From contig CAJAII010000043.1 of assembly GCA_903939755.1 (NCBI GenBank), positions 1 through 32,761 on the forward strand: a stretch of DNA of 32,761 nt, in the 5' to 3' direction. Under the pieces are notes generated by a model. That model was given only the letters and a program-made list of their open reading frames with translations, made no database searches and was not told where the DNA came from. The position numbers and the translations under genes were made by a program. This DNA is from an uncultured Flavobacteriales bacterium. Lineage in GTDB: Bacteria > Bacteroidota > Bacteroidia > Flavobacteriales_D > Crocinitomicaceae. Below, one piece after another: positions 32,721 through 32,761 of this stretch; within the stretch, counting starts at the first letter, position 1, and each line of letters begins with the position of its first letter.

Positions 32721-32761
32721 CTCCTCCTCTTGGGCTCGAACCAAGGACCCTCTGATTAACA
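32721..32761 (-). tRNA. tRNA-Asn (GTT), 3' part only, cut by the window edge
   Basis: The minus strand ends with TGTTAATCAGAGG (anticodon loop with GTT and 3' anticodon stem), then the T arm CTTGG-TTCGAGC-CCAAG, acceptor AGGAGGA and discriminator G; CCA is not encoded. The 5' half lies beyond the window, so the identity rests on the anticodon and the close match to the usual Bacteroidota tRNA-Asn. Confidence 0.85.

Overview
The window most likely comes from a member of the Bacteroidota, probably Flavobacteriales-like. The signs are AT-rich DNA, four proteins with both a signal peptide and a C-terminal type IX secretion (T9SS) sorting domain (a YPNP-type motif, then a short beta domain), many signal peptides ending just before Gln, families typical of the phylum (DUF5723-like barrel, DUF2723-like segment, TIGR03032), and the promoter -7 box TAnnTTTG in front of many genes. 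The genus cannot be told from this window.

Layout, left to right. (1) 1-8473, plus strand: a partial acyltransferase-3 protein, then a loose row of small, mostly accessory genes: a secreted unknown, an orphan HigA-type antitoxin, a YD-like secreted protein, a TonB-C-domain protein, a Qnr-like pentapeptide-repeat protein, a secreted unknown, a muconolactone-isomerase-like protein, a small NAD(P)-binding protein and a two-domain DUF1566 T9SS cargo. (2) 8552-14229: nhaA, a 718-residue T9SS cargo, then two non-coding stretches with four copies of a REP-like repeat, a perfect 19-bp hairpin and GTCGAGATGC-type repeats around a DoxX gene, then an AlkB-like dioxygenase. (3) 14366-21629: a tight plus-strand run of thiolase, lipoprotein, outer-membrane barrel, propeller-like T9SS cargo and beta-helix T9SS cargo, with overlapping starts and stops. 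(4) 21626-26385, mostly minus strand: proline dehydrogenase (convergent with the previous run), tRNA-Met (plus), TIGR03032 protein, small lipoprotein, DUF1801 protein, rhomboid protease. (5) 26498-31349: two convergent secreted unknowns, one carrying the signature of the soluble part of DUF2723 proteins but no membrane domain; a truncated DUF1016 (YhcG-like) nuclease remnant that runs into a nine-unit, about 60-bp tandem array; and a TonB-family protein. (6) 31350-32761: a helical-repeat protein, then a mobile-looking unit built from tRNA-Asn pieces and a GIY-YIG nuclease gene.

The most unusual unit is at the right end, read on the minus strand: tRNA-Asn(GTT), its terminator, a GIY-YIG nuclease reading frame interrupted by one TAA, then a tRNA-like segment in which the anticodon stem is replaced by the hairpin TCCCGCATGTGCGGGA, followed by an exact 40-bp second copy of the tRNA-Asn 3' half. 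The C-terminal tail of the nuclease (AQLVRVPHVRD) is encoded by the tRNA-like 5' half plus the hairpin. A further copy of the tRNA terminator lies alone at 31495-31527. This looks like a nuclease-bearing element that inserts in or duplicates tRNA 3' halves. The 60-bp tandem array at 29911-30430 is the second structure without an ordinary explanation.
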